Made by a program: the position numbers and the translations under genes
In this document: piece by piece, positions 12,835-26,120 of the stretch
Layout of the letters: every line of letters begins with the position of its first letter
Numbering within the stretch: the stretch's first letter is position 1
Assembly (NCBI GenBank): GCA_029721515.1
Contig: CM056567.1
Coordinates: 23,091,731 to 23,155,730, forward strand
DNA from: Synanceia verrucosa
Lineage: Eukaryota; Chordata; Actinopteri; Perciformes; Synanceiidae
Length of the DNA stretch: 64,000 nt
Direction of reading: 5' to 3'
The notes under the pieces: model-generated
The model's input: only the letters and a program-made list of their open reading frames with translations
Database searches by the model: none
Told to the model about the DNA's origin: nothing

Positions 12835-15800
12835 ATAAGCTTTCTAGCTTCAACTTGCCTGTATAAATGAAGCCTTGGCTCCTTCATACAAAACTATTTG
12901 CTCGGTCTCCACAAAGTTAGCAGCATGGCCTTCAGAGTCAATACCTGTGGAAGACAACAGAGAAGAAAGATTTTTTTTTTTTTTTTTTACATACAGGTAC
13001 ATAGTGAAATATGACTGCCACATCTTTAGGTTTAGTCTTTCAGGAGTAGAGGGGACAAAAGGACATGCAGACAGTAGTCATATCAGTTGTGAGGAAGACA
13101 ACATGATGTTCATACTGCAGTTCAACAGAGAGCCAGAGTCATGCTTCAGGGGTTTTACCTCTAACATAGTATCTGACGCCCGCCCGAAAGCAGCTTCTCC
13201 TGGATATGAGGATCCACTCAAAAATCTTTCCGTTCACACGACATGGCTTCATGACGATGACTGGATCAGGAGGGTCAAGGAAAGACTTATCTGATCTCGT
13301 GCGTAATCTACTGTGTGGTAGATGAAAGATGTCCCATGCTCCATGACAAAATATTAGACATACAGTAAAAAGGATACATCCATGGACAACGGGAAGTGCA
13401 AACTTATGAAGCTGTGGGGAAACAGTGGCAGTTATTTTAATGAAATGAGTTTAAAAACACTGAGTGAAAAAACAGGTGAATGGTTATACGTATTACCTCT
13501 GGCTGTGCAGCCAGATCTCTCAACAGGTTCCCATTCCACACAAACCTCTGATCTGCCTGAAAACCACAAGCAACAAGACAGCACCACATCCTTCATCAGT
13601 CACAGAGGCATCTTCATTAGCAGCATTAGCTTATGATGAGGAAACAATTATTATAGCATGTAGATATAACTACTAGGGATTGGTTCTGAGATGTATTGTG
13701 GTTTTCTCTTAGAAGATTATGTCTCAGCGCAGGAAAGCAAGATACGTATCAATAACCAGAAAGTTAAAAGCCAATTGTCAACGTCAATGCATTTCACAGC
13801 AGAGTGTGGTATTTGCGATAAGTACAATATAAGAATATATTGTGCACTTCTGGAAGCCTCACCCTCTCCAGCAGACTCATCTCCTGGAAGTCAGGGCTGG
13901 TGTTGGCCAGTCGCTGCAGAGTGTGTGTCAGGTCGTAATCGGTGCAGAAGTAGAAGCCGTCTGTCGTCAGCACATTGTTGATCATGGACAGGAAAGTTTT
14001 GTTCTCCTGAGACTAGAGGAAGAGAGAAAACAGGAAAACCTATGATGATGCACTTTGCAAAGTACTCAATGTGGTAGTGATGCTGAGCCAACCTTTTCTG
14101 TCCTGACAACTCAACTCTAGCTCGTGTCTGCCAATGTTCAGAAGCAATCTGACAGTAGCTCGCTCTCTCTTTAACCATATTTAAATCCATAAACCTCACT
14201 GCATGGGCTAAGATGAAGCCTAAGACTGCTGTGACAGAACAAACTGATCATTTACTGGTAAAACAAAAGTTCAATGAAACAGCTGAGGCCTTATCACTAC
14301 CAAGGCTTAAACTGAGGTCCTGACAGTTCTGTTGGAAGAAAAGCTAACAGCCCAGATGATGGATGTTCTCAACAAGCAGTGATGTGACCAGACCCCCAGA
14401 ACACCCTGAATATGATAAGCAGTGATATTGAACCATCTGTTCCCATAACCCTCAGTAGTAGTGACTTCATGAGCTTCTTTAATGAGAAGATTATAACTAT
14501 TAGGGAGAAAATCAGTCACACTGTGCCTTTGACTGAAACTGATTTGTCTTTAAACACAGGAAGCATAGGACTCATTGAAGAACTTGATGTATACTTGGAC
14601 TGCTTTTCTCCCATAGACCTCCACAAACTGACTTCATTGATTTCCTCATCTAAGCCTTCTACTTGTCTCTTAGATCCCATCCCAACTTCACTGCTTAAAG
14701 AAGCTTTACCGTTACTGAACACCTCTTTATTAAACATGATCAACTTATCTTTGCTGTCAGGCTATGTACCTCAGTCATTTAAAGTAGCCGTAATCAAACC
14801 TCTTCTGAAGAAGCCCGGTCTTGATCCAGAGGTTTTAGCCAACTATAGACCAATATCCACCCTTCCTTTTCTCTCTAAGATCCTTGAGAAAGCAGTGTGC
14901 AGTCAGCTGTGTGACTTCCTCCAGAACAATAATCTATTTGAGGACTTTCAGTCAGGATTTAGAAAATATCATAGCACCGAGACCGCTCTGGTGAAAATTA
15001 CAAATGACCTGCTAATTGCGTCAGACCATGGACTCGTCTCAGTACTTGTCTTGTTAGATCTTAGCGATAGATTAGAACATTTAACTGGCATCAGAGGAAC
15101 TGCTTTAAGCTGGTTCAAATCCTACTTATCGGATCGATCACAGTTTGTTCACATTAATGATGAGTCCTCCATGCAGTCCATAGTCAGTTATGGAGTTCCT
15201 CAAGGTTCTGTGCTTGGGCCTATTCTATTTACTTTATATATGCTTCCTTTAGGCAATGTTATCAGGAAACACTCCGTAAACTTTCACTGTTATGCAGATG
15301 ATACTCAGCTATATTTGTCATTTAAGTCAGACGAATCCAGCCAGTTAGCTAAACTCCAAACATGTCTTCAGGATATAAAAACTTGGATGGCGCACAATTT
15401 CTTGTTGTTAAATTCAGATAAAACTGAGGTTATTCTAATTGGCCCTGAAAATCTCAGAAATAACCTATCTAATGACTTATTTACTCTAGGTGGCTTTGTA
15501 CCAGCCTCGAGCACCACTGTAAGGAATCTAGGTGTAATTTTTGACCAAGATATGTCCTTCAACGTCCACATGAAACAAACAGCTAGAACAGCTTTTTTTC
15601 ATCTGCGTAACATTGCAAAAATAAGGCATATTCTCTCCCAAAACGATGCAGAAAAATTAGTCCATGCATTTGTAACTTCCAGGCTGGACTATTGTAACTC
15701 GTTATTATCAGGCTGCCCTAATAAGTCTATCAGGACTCTCCAGCTGGTCCAGAACGCTGCAGCACGTGTTCTGACCAGAACCAGGAAAAGAGACCATATT

Positions 15801-18800
15801 TCTCCGGTGTTAGCCTCTCTGCACTGGCTCCCTGTAAAATCTAGAATAGAATTTAAAATCCTCCTCCTCACCTACAAGGCACTTAATGGTCAGGCACCAT
15901 CTTATCTTAAAGAGCTAATAGTGCCTTATAATCCTGCTAGAACTCTACGCTCTCAGAATGCAGGACTATTAGCGGTTCCTAGGGTTTATAAAAGTAGAAT
16001 GGGAGCTAGAGCTTTCAGTTATCAAGCTCCTCTTCTGTGGAACCAACTCCCTCTTTCAGTCCGGGAGGCAGACACCATCCCCTTATTCAAGAGTAGGCTT
16101 AAGACTTTCCTTTTTGATAGTGCTTATAGTTAGGACTGATCCAAGGTTGACTCAGGCTGCCTTGAATCAATCCTTAGTTATGCTGCTATAGGTCTAGACT
16201 GCCGGGGGACTTCCTCTGACACACTGAGCTTCTCTTCTTCTTCATTTTGATGCCTCCATTAAGTCATTTTACTAACTCATCTTCTTCCCCGGAGCCCCTG
16301 TGCTCCCAGCTCCCAGGTGTCTGTGAGCTGAGGCTACTTGTTGAGAAGGAGGTGGTGTCATCCAGGCTTCATCTGTCCTGATGGTGGTGAGATGGAGAAG
16401 AGGCGATGCTGCTCAGGTTGTATCTTTTAGGGTAGTGGAGAAGAGGATGTGTTTACTCTTCCTCCCTTTAACACATGCTGCTGATTATTTCTGTGCCTCG
16501 TAGTCCCTGTGCGTTCTCATCTCACAGGTATCCATGGATCCAGTCTACCTGGTGGAGTAGTGGTTGTGCAGACCAGTCAGGCTTCATCTTCTGGTTCTGA
16601 GTGACGTGGTGGTGATAAGGTCATCCTGCGGAGGTTTCTCCTGTTTGGTGTGGTGGAGTGGAAGATGTGCTGCCCAGGCTTCTTCTGGTTGGCATGGTGG
16701 AGAGGACGACATGCTTCTCATCCTTTGCTGATAGCTTGATGATGCTCTTCATCCCCTTGGACACTCTCATATAATTCTATATATACACACTGTATATTAG
16801 CTGTTGTTATATTGATTTGGACATTTCCATACAATTTTGTATGTAGTGTTAATGTGTTTTCATTGTTGTTATTCTGTACACATGGCATCTATTGCACGTC
16901 TGTCCATCCTGGAAGAGGGATCCCTCCTCTGTGGCTCTTCCTGAGGTTTCTTCCGTTTCTTTTTCCCTGTTAAAAGGTTTTTTTTTTGGGGAGTTTTTCC
17001 TTAGTCGATGCGAGGGTCATTTGTAAAGGACAGAGGGTGTCATATCCTGTACAGATTGTAAAGCCCAATGAGGCAAATTCATAATTTGTGATATTGGGCT
17101 ATACAAATAAAGTTGACTTGACTTGACTTGATAAAATTAAGAACTTCTTCCATATTTACTGTAGAGTGATATTTACACATATCAGCCGTCTGTGACTGGC
17201 TGTTCCTTGTCTTGTGAGGTACACGCTGCAGTCTTCCAAATGTTTCATTATTTTCTAGCTTAGACCCTGAAGAACAGGCACTAGTATGGCTCCTGCACTT
17301 GAACATGCTTGCCACTCTTCACTGACAACAATGGATTTGAAACCACAGCGTGTTTACGGCATGGTTTCACTGCTGCGACCAAAAGTGTAAATGTGATTAG
17401 CCCTACAACTGTGCCAACCTCTGTTGGGCTGACCAAGTTGATGGGAGCCAACTAAAAATGATGCTTTTGTCTACCTCTGTCTCAAATCAAGTACTTTGTT
17501 ACAAAGTATATAAGAATGCCAGTGTCAATGTTATCAGTGTTAAGTGCTTGACAGGAGTAGCAACAGTCCCTAATAGGCATATTGAAGGGGAGGTCTCTTT
17601 TAAACTACTGGGGAGGCTTAGAGTACCCTTCCACTGCTCCATTCAGCCTTTTCCATCTCTGCTGGGCTAATAGGATCTGGATGCTAAGCCAATTAGCACA
17701 GAGAGTCAATCACTCACCGCTTCCTCACAGTCGTGTCACTAGATCAGCTCTTTGCCATTCTGCTTTACCAGTGATTTACTACCAGTTCATAATTTAGACA
17801 TGCTCTAACCTATTATGATTAGTTCTGCAATGCAGACAATGTTTCCATGAATCATTCGCTTTTCAGCCAATGCTGCTCTTTCAATTAGCACACCAAGAAT
17901 AGCAGCAGCAGGTTAATAATGCACTGGCTGGCATTAGATAGCATAGTGTGATTTCACACTGATCCTGAAACACGAGGTCTCACTCAGAGAGACTGGACTC
18001 CTCCACACACTCAACACTCAACACAGACGAGGGAGTCTACTGGGCTATCCAACAGTACATATTTTTAGATGCTTTCTAATGACCAGCTGGGACTTGAACA
18101 ATAATCATGCTGTAACAAATCAAATAAAAATCTTTCATATGGGCCAGTGCATCCCAAAATGTTTCTGTCATCCCTCTCTTTGGATGATGAAATATTTTGA
18201 CGTGTCAGATTAGGCACAGTGACATAATCACACTGTATCCACAGTGGACAGGTCAGGTCAGGTCAAGTCAGCAGAGACCTGAGGAGACAACAACCCAACA
18301 AGGCAGCTGGGCCAGACAGGGTGTGTCCAAAAACAGGGGAGCCTCTCCAACATGACTTGAACATGAACTTTAATATGACCCCCACTTCAGCCTGAGGTGG
18401 GGGTGGATGACACCATCCTCTATCTGTCACACAGGATTCAACTCTTATCTGGACCAAGTAAGTGTTGCTGTGAGGATCATATTCTTTCATTTCAACACAA
18501 ACCAGCCTCTTCTATTGAGAGACAAGTGGGCATATATGGGGTGGAGTCACACCTGGTTACCTGGATCACAGACTACCTCAGGAGGAGATCACAGTACATC
18601 AGACTGAAGGACTGCTCCTCCGAGACTGTGGTCTGCAGCACGGGTTCTCTCTCCTGCCTCGCTCTGTACACATCAGACTTCAAATACAACTTTGAGTCAT
18701 GCTATGTGCAGAAATACTCTGATAATAATAGCCTCTTCTATTGAGAGACAAGTGGGCAGATATGGGGTGGAGTCACACCTGGTTACCTGGATCACAGACT

Positions 18801-21800
18801 ACCTCAGGAGGAGATCACAGTACGTCAGACTGAAGGACTGCTCCTCCGAGATTGTGGTCTGCAGCACGGGTTCTCTCTCCTGCCTCGCTCTGTACACATC
18901 AGACTTCAAATACAACTTTGAGTCATGCTATGTGCAGAAATACTCTGATAACACTGCAATTATGGGATGTATCAGGGATGGACAGGAGGGGGAGTACAGG
19001 AGCTTGGTGGAGGACTTTGTGTTTTGGTGCATGGTAAACGATCTGCAGCTGAACACCACGAACACCAAGGAGATGGTGGTGGATTCTCAGAGGTCCAGGC
19101 CACATCTGCAGCAGATCTCCATTGAGGGATCTGATTGGAGTTAGTCAGGACCTATAAGTACCTGGGAGTGCAACAGGACGACAGACTGGACTGACCATCC
19201 AGCACTGACATCCTGTTCAAAAAGGCTCAGGGTAGACTCTACTTCCTGAGGAGGCTGGGCTCTTTTAACTGCTGGAAACATCTCCTGATGTTATATCAGT
19301 CTGTCGTTGCCAGCGTCCTCTTCTATGCTGTGGTGAGCTGGGAGGCAGCACTCGGCGCCACTCGGCTAGACAGGCTGGTGAAGAAAGTAGCTCTGTGGTC
19401 TGACAGAGCTGGACTCCATCACATCAGTGACAGAGAGGGACTCTGAGTAAACTGCTCTCCATCATGGACAATGACCGGCTCCACCCTCTGCAGCACCATC
19501 AACAGACAGAGGAGCGTGCTCAGTGCTGCTGTCTCCATCCTGCTCCACTGACACACTCAGGAAGTCCTTTGTCCAACAGGACACACTACTCATCTACTCC
19601 TCCTCACAGAGATAGACTTTCACATTCACTTTTTCACCTGCACTTTATCTTTAGCTACTGCTTACCTGTACACTATTTACTCTATTTGCACTGTTTAATA
19701 TATATTTTGTAGTAGTTTTTGTAGTTATTTGCCCAATATCTAGAAATGACGTGGAAATGCTTTGCTAGAAGTATGACCTCAATCGGCCTGATGGTGGCGC
19801 TGTGATTAATGCAGAAAACTGCAACATTTCAAAGGGTCACATCCCAGAGAGTCTGACTGACTCACACAAAAGACCAAACTCCACCACCACCGTACCAATC
19901 ATAAGGAAACTTGCAGTATGACCACAAGAGTACCCGAGAAACATTCTGAAAATTTAATTCTAATCCACCACTAGGGGTCACTACAAACACAACTATACAT
20001 CAGAAACAGCTTGTCCAATCAATACACAACTCAAGTTTTTTACAGTTTTTTAATCTGACGGGGCTAGGACATTAAAAGTCCTTTATGAAATAATGACTTG
20101 TATTTATTGTAGTGTATCTTCTAAAGAAGTATTAGTGAATAGTCCTGCTGACCTGGATCTCTGAGAGATGCAGCACTGTCTTCTTATAAGAGATGACGTC
20201 AAAGTCCACAGCCTTCCACACAGCGTGGCCCAGCAGGCTGCCCACATTCCTCTTTCTGGTGATGACGATCAGGTACATTCCTGTGTGGAGGAAGAGACGT
20301 CAAAGACACGCTCAACAAAGCACTGTAACACAACTGTATCCCCATGGTACTGACCTGCTACCAGGCGAATGGTTCCCATGATGCCACATATTGGCCTGGT
20401 AACCGCTGAGGGGGGGACATCTTTTTTACCTGTGAAAAAGGTAAGATGTAAATAATGTAACTCAAATGTGATTAAAGGTGTCATATTTATCAGACAGTAG
20501 TGCATGAGACTGATAATCTGTGGAAAAAACATGTTTCTAGTGCTCCCATTTGTAAGATCTTAATCAGAGCAGAGCAGCTGTTAATCACTGTTGGAGGAGC
20601 TCTGAAATCCGATCAGTCAAACAAGGCAGGCAGATTCTGTTACTGGAATGTCCTGATTTGTTTTCACAACTCGGTTCTTACTGGCTGTTTTCCTTCAGCC
20701 AGTTGAAAGGAGCACTAGGAGGAGGCAGCGGTTCACTTGTTGGCAGTACTGAGACTCGGGTGTCAATATAGTCCTTATATCCCTGGAGCAATGACACCCT
20801 CCACCTCCTACTGTCCATTTAAACACACATTTAGTGTACGTTTAAGACCTGTGGACATGCAAGCATCTCTTTCAAATTGAATATCAATAAATACATCACA
20901 AAGCCGTTGTTAAACTGGCTGAAGCTGCAGCAGCAGTTTCTCCTCCTCTGAGATGTGTACATACACACATGCAGCACAGCGCAGTTAGTGATCAGCTGAT
21001 CTGAGCGGAGACAACACTGTCAGTCAAGTGTGAAGAAGTATTACAAAAGCATCAACATGATGAAACGCTTACAAAAAAAAAATCATCGTTTTAATCTGCT
21101 CTGTTCAGTAGCCTCTCTGTCCTCCGCACAGCGCTGGCTCTGACAGGAGAGGCAAGTTTATTTGTTTTTTTACTCAAAACTTTCTGCTTTAATTTCAAAA
21201 TAAAAGCCCTCCGGTCTTTTGTCTGTTCATAGAACTCCATTTGTTGACATGATGCCTTTATTTTGACATACTATATGTATAAGAATAAATCATCAATGCC
21301 AGCTTGACTAGCTTTATGTAGAAAGACAATGAGTTAGCTTGATGTGTAGAGTTTATTCTGAAGGACTAACCGGAAGTAGTGACATGGGTAAATATGCTGG
21401 TATGTCAACGTGCGGACTACAGAGCTGTTCTAGATTTATTATCTTCGTTAATTACAGGAGCAACACCTGCACAAGCTCAAAGTAAAGCTGGCAGTAGATT
21501 ATAATGTGACTGTTGAAGTTAGTGACTCTTCCTCTACGAGCAGCATTAATGTTACCTACAGCAGAACATGACAGGAGGGAGAACTAATACTGACTGATGT
21601 CTGTGGTCAATCTCCACTCTTTATAAACGTTACTAACATTTTATTTAAGTGTTATTAATGAGTTTATATGGTGACCTTGTTGTTACAACATTACAGTTGC
21701 TGATTAGAAACATTTAGCCTAGTTATATTTAAAACATATGGATAGTTTAAAGTCATTATTATTATTTAAGTTATTACTAAAAGCAATAATAATCAATATA

Positions 21801-24800
21801 CTGTATTTATAGTCTTACACTTACAACCGGCCCTTTGAGGACAACCATAACACTAATGTGGCCCTCGATGAAAATGAGTTTGACACCCCTGGACTAGTGG
21901 TTTATGGCTTCTTTGTTTGACACCCCTGCTCTAGACCATTAAAATGTCAGACTTTCTACCTGTGAGGGTCATCTCATTAGAGACCCTGTCGATGGCCAGC
22001 ACAGCATCAGCCCCCTCATCGCAGGCCTCAATGAAGAACTTCTCTGGGGTTGTGTGCCTGGAAGAGAATAAGGGAGATGCTGAAGTGGAACAACATTACA
22101 GCTTGCAAATGTTTTATCAGCTTCACCAAGCATCCCAGTGTGCAACAGATAAGACAAAAGTGCCCTTGGAAATATCTCACATACCATAAATTCATTCACT
22201 ACATAGTCTTTACTTACTTTAACACCAGAGAGAACCCACACTGTTTAAAAGTAAAGTTCCTCATAGTAACACTTTCTTATCTGTTCTCAGTTTAATTTGT
22301 CTTGATATATTCAACAACTTCAACAACTTATTCAACAACTTCAACTTCATCAACAACTATTTCTTCCGTAGGTTTTTTGGACTTTAACTACGTCGGCATA
22401 CTTTCAGCTTCAGAAACCATTCAACTATCAAACTATTCAGCTTTTTCAGGACATGTGTGCTATATCTTTTCTCATTTCAACTCTTTATAATTTTGAAAAT
22501 ATTCAGCTTTATTCATATATTTTTTAACAATGCAACTCAATGAAGAAAATCTTCAAATCCTCTCAAATTTACACCTTTTTGAAATGCCACTATTTCCACC
22601 ATACTTTCACCTAGAAACTCCATTCAACTTTCAAAACGCAGCAAATTTACCTGACTACATCTTCATAATCATCATTTTTTCATAAAATGTATAGTTTCTT
22701 CAGCATTTCACTTTCTTTCAGAACATGAAAACTTAAAAAAAAATCACAGTTTAACATGGGTGTCTATTGCGTGCACTAGAGTGGGCGAACTACACTACTA
22801 GAGTGGAGGGCAAATATTTTGAAATCGTGATTGTGAGGGCTACGTACACCCCACAGCAAAATGTTGGAAATCTTGTGCCGGTCACAGTGATGTGCCTCTG
22901 GTGTCTGTGAGATTTATAGTTTTGGCTCCATGCCCCTAATTAGGGCGACATCTCCAAAAACTCCTCCATAGGCTGCAATGTTAATTTTCAGAGAAAAATC
23001 CTGAAAAAGGAGCAAATCCTCTTTTGGAAAAACTGCCACTGCCGGCCTTCTGAGTGGAGTAGAGACAAATTTTTCACCGCTGTGATCCTCACGAGCTCCT
23101 GCCGCCTCCGTTTCATCATGGTGATGCTTTATACATGTAACAATAACTTACAGTCATGGAAAAAATTATTAGACCACCCTTGTTTTCTTCAATTTCTTGT
23201 TAATTTTAATGCGTGGCTCAACTAAAGGTACATTTGTTTGGACAATTATAATGATAACAACAAAAATAGCTCATGAGAGTTTAATTTAAGAACTAAGGAT
23301 TATTCATTTTCCATGGTTTTCTTGATAATAACCAAAATTACTTAAATTCTTACATCAATAGCTATGGCATTGTACCGCCAAAAACACTACTTTCAAGCAT
23401 TCCATGTTTTCTTTTCTGTTTGCTTTAAACACATGATACACACAAGAGTTAATACTTGATTGCATAACCATTGTTTTTGATGACTGCAGCCATGCGTCTT
23501 GGCATGCTCTCCACCAGCTTCTGACATTGTTCTGCTGTCACAGCAGCCCATTCCTGTTGGACAAATTCAAACAAATTTTCTTTGTTTTTGGGCTTGTGGT
23601 TCTCCATTTTGAGTTTGATGATTTTCCACAGGTTTTCAATTGGATTAAGATCTGGTGATTGAGCAGGCCAAGGCATGGTGCGAATGTTGTGGTTCTCCAT
23701 CCAGACTTTAACTGACCTTGCCGTGTGGCAAGGGGCATTGTCTTGTTGGAAAATCCAGTCATTCGAGGCAGGAAAGAGTTTTCCAGCTGATGGAAGAAGA
23801 CTGTTTTCAAGGGTAGTCCTGTACTTGACCTGGTTCATTCGGCCTTCACACAATTGCATTTGCCCTGTCCCACTCAGACTGAAACAACCCCAGATCATGA
23901 CTGATCCACCCCCATGTTTTACTGTAGGGGCAAGACAGTCTGGGTTGTAAGCTTCTCCAGGCTTCCTCCTAACCAGTAAGTTGGCTGGAGTGGGCATCAA
24001 TTCAAAATTGGATTCATCACTGAAGAGAACCTTAGCCCAATCATCAACAGTCCAATCCTTGTGGTCTCGAGCAAAGAGTAACCGGGCCTTCCTCTGCCTT
24101 TCATTGATGAAGGGCTTCTTGCGTGCTCTGTGTGACTTCAAACCAGCTTCAACAAGTCGGTTTCGAACTGTCCTTGCCGAGCAAGTCACATTTCTCGACA
24201 GTGCCCACTCATTTTTAAGGTCCCTGGAGGTCTGACGACGATTCCTGACACAGGAACGGATGAGTGCACGGTCATCTCGTGGGGTAGAAAGACGTTTCCT
24301 GCCACGGCCAGGTAGCAATTTGGTAGTGCCATGTTCAGCTTGTTTTTTTTTGTTGTAATGAACGGCTGTCTTGGAGATCTTCAGTTTTATCGCTACCTGT
24401 CTCTCACTCATGCCAATTTCCAGCAGTGCCAAGATGGCTGCCTTTGTTGCTTCACATAATTCTTTTGTTTTAGGCATTATGTGAGAGCTGACAACTTCTG
24501 AGTTGTGCTACGGCTTGAATGTAAGCAGGAAACCACTCTAGGCCTTTGCATGTGCAGTGCTGCTTGTGACATGAAATGGCCTCTTATATACCCTGGGAAT
24601 CAATTAAGCTTAAGAATGTCAAATAGGACATAAAGTATTATGTGACCAGCTGCATTTTTTGTTGTGTTCATTGTATTATACGTTTAGTGGTACCAGATAT
24701 TAGAATGAACAAGAAATTGAAGAAAACAAGGGTGGTCTAATAATTTTTTCCATGACTGTATATTAGCTTCACACTTACTTCACAGTGAACTTCTACCACT

Positions 24801-26071
24801 GTGCAGTCGGTAGTATTTTGACTTATGGATTCTTGGTGTGGTTTTCCAGCTGCACCAAGGCCGAGCAGCGGGCCCTCCAGAGGGTTGTGGATAAAGCGGA
24901 CAGCATCACTGGGACCAGTCTCCCGGAGATGAGCACCATCTACACCACCTGCCAGAACCTCCAGACTGGCCCATAGCCTCTACCCTCAGGCAGTCAGACT
25001 ACTAAATGAACAGCACTAATGCACTTTATAAAATTATGTAAATTATGCCAGTATTGAGATGCTCCAAATGATATTTCGTTGTTATGTATAACTGTGTTAT
25101 TGTGACAATGACAATAAAGTATTGATTGACTGATTAAAAAAGAAGCAAACTTCATGAATGTTTTTTGTGACAAAGAAGTATCTGTTCCAATCACTCTATC
25201 AGAGAAAAATCAAAGCTGTAGAAATAACTGGAAACTCAAGAGAGCCGTGACATTATGTTCTTTACAAGTGGATGTAAACTTTTCACCACGACTGTATATA
25301 TACATTAGGTGATGACATGATACAGGCTTCTGATTGGCAAATGCTAATGATAGAGTGGATGACATTATCGATCTCTCTCTCTCACGCACACACACACACG
25401 CACACACACACACAAAGAGGAGTAACTGTTTAACATTCAACTTTTAAATTAAATTCAAACATTTTCAACATTCAACTTTTAAATTTAATTTTAAAATTTT
25501 CAACATTCAACTTTTAAGTTTCATTCTAAAATGTTCAACATTCAACTTTTAAATTTAATCCTAAAATTTTCAACATTCAACTTTTAAATTTAATTCTAAA
25601 ATTTTCAACATTCAATTTTAAATTCAATTCAAAATTTTCAACATTCGACTTCAAATTAAATCCACGCATTTTCAACATTCAACTTTTAAACTGAATTAAA
25701 CAAATTATACATTCAAGCCAGCATTAGCAGATTAGCTTAAGCTAAGCAGCATTCAGCATTAGTAGCGTAGCTTCAGCTATCAGTATTCCCACACATTTTC
25801 AGCAGGAAATGCATTTTTTGGTCTCCATAATGTTCATTTCCATGGTAGTATTTCCAACAGTACAACAACAGAGTGATGTCATTAAAGAAACACTCTTTTA
25901 ATTAATTTATATTTCTGGTTGCCTCTACTTTGCAGTTTATTTAATAGAGTTTAATCTTCCACCAATGACTCTACATTTCCCGCACAGGTGCTCTACTGTC
26001 ACAGCAAGGCTGGAAAACATAGACATGACATGGATGCAGGTTTCAGTCCAACAGTGTGTGTGGGTGTGGGT

Positions 26072-26120
<49 letters not shown>

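Noticed and set aside
12484..12887. Open frames rich in tyrosine, isoleucine and cysteine
   Set aside because: Translation of (TA)n/(CA)n microsatellite DNA.
14412..16133. A host gene with a 573-residue frame
   Set aside because: It is a LINE reverse transcriptase, with a 3' UTR and short-repeat tail.
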